DNA from: Desulfobacteraceae bacterium
GTDB lineage: Bacteria > Desulfobacterota > Desulfobacteria > Desulfobacterales > Desulfosalsimonadaceae
Assembly (NCBI GenBank): GCA_007131845.1
Contig: SLPT01000386.1
Coordinates: 1 to 8,829, forward strand
Length of the DNA: 8,829 nucleotides
Direction of reading: 5' to 3'
The notes under the pieces are model-generated. The model searched no databases. It was not told where the DNA came from and saw nothing but the letters and a program-made list of their open reading frames with translations. Each line of letters opens with the position of its first letter. The first letter of the stretch is position 1. This document shows positions 7,139 to 8,829 of the stretch, in pieces. The position numbers and the translations under genes are program-made.

Positions 7139-8315
7139 TGTGACCCGGTTGGTATTTGTGCTTCTGGTATCTCTTGGCGGACCAATGAGCGCTGCTGCAG
7201 AAGACAGGGATATCGCCCCGCTGAAGAACCTTCATGTAAGCGGGTATTTTCAGGCGATCCCCCTGCACATTACGCTGGACCTGCCGGAGCCGGTTGGAAA
7301 GCAACGCATTACCGAATACCGACTTCAAAACCGTCTGAATCTGCGCATGGATTTTACCCCGGACTTCACTTTCCACTGGCAGATGCGATCGCGTTTGATT
7401 GCCGGCAATTGGGTTACAAACGACGCCTTCTATACGGATGCTATGACAAGAGATAGTGGGCTGTTTAATCTCTCCTGGACTATTGCTGAAGGGGAAGACT
7501 GGATTCTGCATTCTGTACCTGACCGCCTGTATGGTGACTGGAGCAAGGAGGATTGGAGCGTACGTGTGGGCAGACAGCGTGTAAACTGGGGGGTTAACAT
7601 TATCACGAACCCCAATGATATTTTTAACCCCTATTCCGTTTACGAATTTGATTATCCGGAACGTCCGGGCTCCGATACATTACGCATTCAGCATTTCATC
7701 GGCTTTGGCTCCAGGGTTGAATTGGCCGTAAAACCTGCCAGCGAAATCAAGGAAAGTGTAGCGGCTATTCTTTACGCATTTCGGCTCGGGAGTTACGATC
7801 TGCAGGCAATTGGCGGCTATTACCGGGATCGCGTTGCAACCGGTGCAGGCTGGGCCGGCACCATCGGTTCTGCCGGATTCAAAGGTGAAACAATGCATTA
7901 TGCCGATATCGAAGCGGCAAATGGAAACCGCGAAACCAATTATATCCTGGCCGCATCGGTTGATTACGTATTTCCCGGCAGCTTATTTCTGGTTGCTGAA
8001 TATCTTTACAATCAGGAAGGCGGGAAAGATGACCTGGAATATCTGGCAGGGCGGCTGCTTTCGGACAATCCGTCCTACTCGCGGCACCAGGCTGCCTTGC
8101 GGGCATCCTATCGGCTTACCCCGCGTCTGCGCACTTCTTTTACTCTGATAGGCTTTCCTGACAGAGATTCCGCTTTTGTTTCACCCGCCTTGACATGGTC
8201 GGTTATTGAGAACCTGGATTTAAGGGTCCTGGGCCAGTTTCTTCTGGTCGACGAGAGACGCGTTTCAGAAGAACCTGTCAATCTGATAGCCGGCTTTTTG
8301 TCCTGCTATTTTTGA
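7128..8315 (+). CDS. Putative outer-membrane beta-barrel protein (DUF1302-like)
   Basis: This 395-residue protein has a signal peptide (MKGDVTR, hydrophobic 8-16, likely cleavage after SAAA at about 24). The remainder alternates polar and hydrophobic residues in paired strands separated by charged loops, and ends in the C-terminal aromatic CYF expected of BAM-inserted barrels. The stretch at 145-191 with VRVGRQRVNWG, NPNDIFNP and YPERPG resembles the 'GRQ-x-x-NWG ... NPxDxFNP' signature I associate with DUF1302 and related outer-membrane proteins. ATG 7128 is chosen because it gives a compact signal peptide and has GGTGATGAG just upstream. In-frame ATGs at 7101 and 7119 would add 9 or 3 residues. 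It overlaps the ATPase gene, so it belongs to the same transcript, and is the likely outer-membrane acceptor or exit of the transporter. It could instead be an independent porin; direct interaction is inferred. Confidence 0.78.
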   Translation: MKGDVTRLVFVLLVSLGGPMSAAAEDRDIAPLKNLHVSGYFQAIPLHITLDLPEPVGKQRITEYRLQNRLNLRMDFTPDFTFHWQMRSRLIAGNWVTNDAFYTDAMTRDSGLFNLSWTIAEGEDWILHSVPDRLYGDWSKEDWSVRVGRQRVNWGVNIITNPNDIFNPYSVYEFDYPERPGSDTLRIQHFIGFGSRVELAVKPASEIKESVAAILYAFRLGSYDLQAIGGYYRDRVATGAGWAGTIGSAGFKGETMHYADIEAANGNRETNYILAASVDYVFPGSLFLVAEYLYNQEGGKDDLEYLAGRLLSDNPSYSRHQAALRASYRLTPRLRTSFTLIGFPDRDSAFVSPALTWSVIENLDLRVLGQFLLVDERRVSEEPVNLIAGFLSCYF

Positions 8316-8350
8316 TGCGCTCCCTGCACTCCCAGCAATTCACGGTTACT

Positions 8351-8402
8351 AATGATCTAATCAGTTTACTGGCTTTGAGATCATTTTGATATTTTGTTTT
8401 TG
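8351..8402 (+). terminator. Possible weak rho-independent terminator after the transport cluster
   Basis: AATGATCT at 8351-8358 pairs perfectly with AGATCATT at 8378-8385, enclosing a 19-nt loop that contains a small CAG/CTG stem. The downstream arm runs into a T-rich stretch to about 8402. The position 35 nt after the barrel stop is right for ending the operon, but the stem is AT-rich, so termination may be inefficient. Confidence 0.4.
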
Positions 8403-8436
8403 TAGAATTTGGATTTTGCCCATTGTTTCTTGTCGC

Positions 8437-8465
8437 TTTACATCCGTTCGGAATATTGCTATATA
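8437..8465 (+). promoter_or_regulatory. Sigma70-like promoter for the aminotransferase gene
   Basis: TTTACA (8437-8442) and TATATA (8460-8465) are separated by exactly 17 nt; an overlapping TATACT at 8462 is an alternative -10. Transcription would start near 8472, giving a leader of about 170 nt. The leader contains the 130-bp palindromic element; without it the leader would be only about 40 nt. Confidence 0.5.
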
Positions 8466-8487
8466 CTCAAATTTTTCCGGACAATCT

Positions 8488-8617
8488 TAACTAGTGCCCG
8501 ATCGAAACTCAGGATTTTTCGTCAAGGTCAAGGACGGCGAACATGATTTTGAGGATTAAAATTTGAGCCGGACGCAGGGATTGGCGAAAAAGACGGTTTT
8601 CGTTCAGGCGCTAACTA
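8488..8617. mobile_element. 130-bp MITE-like palindromic element with terminal inverted repeats
   Basis: The outer arms are imperfect inverted repeats: GTGCCCGATCGAAA at 8494-8507 against the reverse complement of 8598-8611 (GCGCCTGAACGAAA), 11 of 14 identical. They are flanked on both sides by the direct repeat TAACTA (8488-8493 and 8612-8617), which looks like a target duplication. Inside, TTTTTCGTCAA (8515-8525) pairs with TTGGCGAAAAA (8581-8591) with one G-U, CGGC (8535-8538) with GCCG (8567-8570), and ATTTT (8546-8550) with AAAAT (8558-8562). The whole unit can therefore fold into one long imperfect hairpin. It has no meaningful coding capacity; the only short frame is 7 codons from 8542. 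A non-autonomous mobile element or dispersed palindromic repeat is the best reading. A structured regulatory leader is the alternative. Confidence 0.55.
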
Positions 8618-8629
8618 TGATCAGCAGAG

Positions 8630-8634
8630 AAGGA
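8630..8634 (+). promoter_or_regulatory. Ribosome binding site of the aminotransferase gene
   Basis: AAGGA at 8630-8634, within the purine run AGAGAAGGA (8626-8634), lies 7 nt before ATG 8642. This is the strongest Shine-Dalgarno in the right-hand part of the window and fixes the start. Confidence 0.7.
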
Positions 8635-8641
8635 TTTGTCA

Positions 8642-8829
8642 ATGAACCCGCTTGCATCCCAGTTGAATGAATTGATTGAAAAGGCAAACCCCAACATTCT
8701 GGAAATGCTCTCGGATGTCGGGAAGAACCTGTTTTTCCCGAAGGGGATTCTTTCGCAGAGCGCCGAGGCAAAGGAAAAAGCCCACCGGTTGAACGCCACC
8801 ATCGGCATTGCAAAGGAAAAGGGCCGGCC
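8642..8829 (+). CDS. PLP-dependent aminotransferase (class I/II), 3' end outside window
   Basis: The frame starts at ATG 8642 and remains open to the window edge, 62 codons plus two bases. The visible N-terminus begins MNPLASQLNELIEKANP and continues with LSDVGKNLFFPKGI (25-38), LSQSAEAKEK (39-48) and NATIGIAKEKGR (53-64, the last codon partial). I associate this pattern with fold-type I aminotransferases of the aspartate/aromatic class found in sulfate reducers and related anaerobes, where NATIGIA.E.G begins the first substrate-binding region. The PLP-lysine and the rest of the catalytic domain lie beyond the window, so substrate specificity cannot be judged. It has its own promoter-like sequence and a good ribosome binding site, and is probably transcribed independently of the transport cluster. 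Confidence 0.7.
   Translation, partial: MNPLASQLNELIEKANPNILEMLSDVGKNLFFPKGILSQSAEAKEKAHRLNATIGIAKEKGR

Noticed and set aside
8604..8813. Minus-strand frame opposite the aminotransferase start
   Set aside because: The + strand frame has a strong ribosome binding site and recognisable aminotransferase N-terminal motifs, so the antisense frame is a shadow.
1..8829. CRISPR arrays, tRNA, rRNA, phage or toxin-antitoxin genes
   Set aside because: No regularly spaced repeats, cloverleaf arms, integrase or toxin-like small genes were seen on either strand.

Overview
The window looks like chromosomal DNA from a Gram-negative bacterium. It encodes a periplasmic LolA-type protein, two FtsX/LolC-E-type inner-membrane permeases, their ATPase and an outer-membrane beta-barrel, so the host has two membranes. 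The protein style, with a propeller related to sialidase-like repeat proteins, a DUF2238 membrane protein and a PLP aminotransferase of a type I associate with sulfate reducers, and the mid-range base composition would fit a Desulfobacterota/'deltaproteobacterial' genome. That assignment is an impression from reading, not a test. All genes I support lie on the + strand.

Layout. (1) 1-1638: 3' part of a gene for a large beta-propeller-like protein; its beginning is outside the window. (2) 1738-3155: a translationally coupled pair (ATGA overlap) of integral membrane proteins, a DUF2238/YjdF-like protein and a CPBP (CAAX-protease/bacteriocin-processing)-like protein. The CPBP-like protein lacks the glutamate pair and arginine of the first catalytic motif. 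(3) 3220-8315: a tight five-gene cluster: exported LolA-like carrier, permease A, permease B, ATPase, outer-membrane barrel. Junctions are overlaps of 4 and about 11 nt or gaps of 1 and 4 nt, so it is almost certainly one transcript. (4) 8316-8641: a gene-free stretch with a weak terminator, a sigma70-like promoter and a 130-bp palindromic element with terminal inverted repeats flanked by TAACTA direct repeats (MITE-like). (5) 8642-end: 5' part of a class I/II PLP-dependent aminotransferase gene.

How it fits together. The five-gene cluster supplies every layer of a possible trans-envelope route: ATPase in the cytoplasm, a heterodimeric permease in the inner membrane, a LolA-fold carrier in the periplasm, and a barrel as acceptor or exit in the outer membrane. 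This differs from the housekeeping lolCDE arrangement, which has no dedicated barrel. It resembles in logic the RND/DUF1329/DUF1302 clusters, with an ABC engine replacing the RND pump. The cargo (lipid, lipoprotein or other amphiphile) cannot be read from the sequence. The two most notable other items are the MITE-like insertion inside what would be the aminotransferase leader, and the CPBP-like protein with a rewritten active site.
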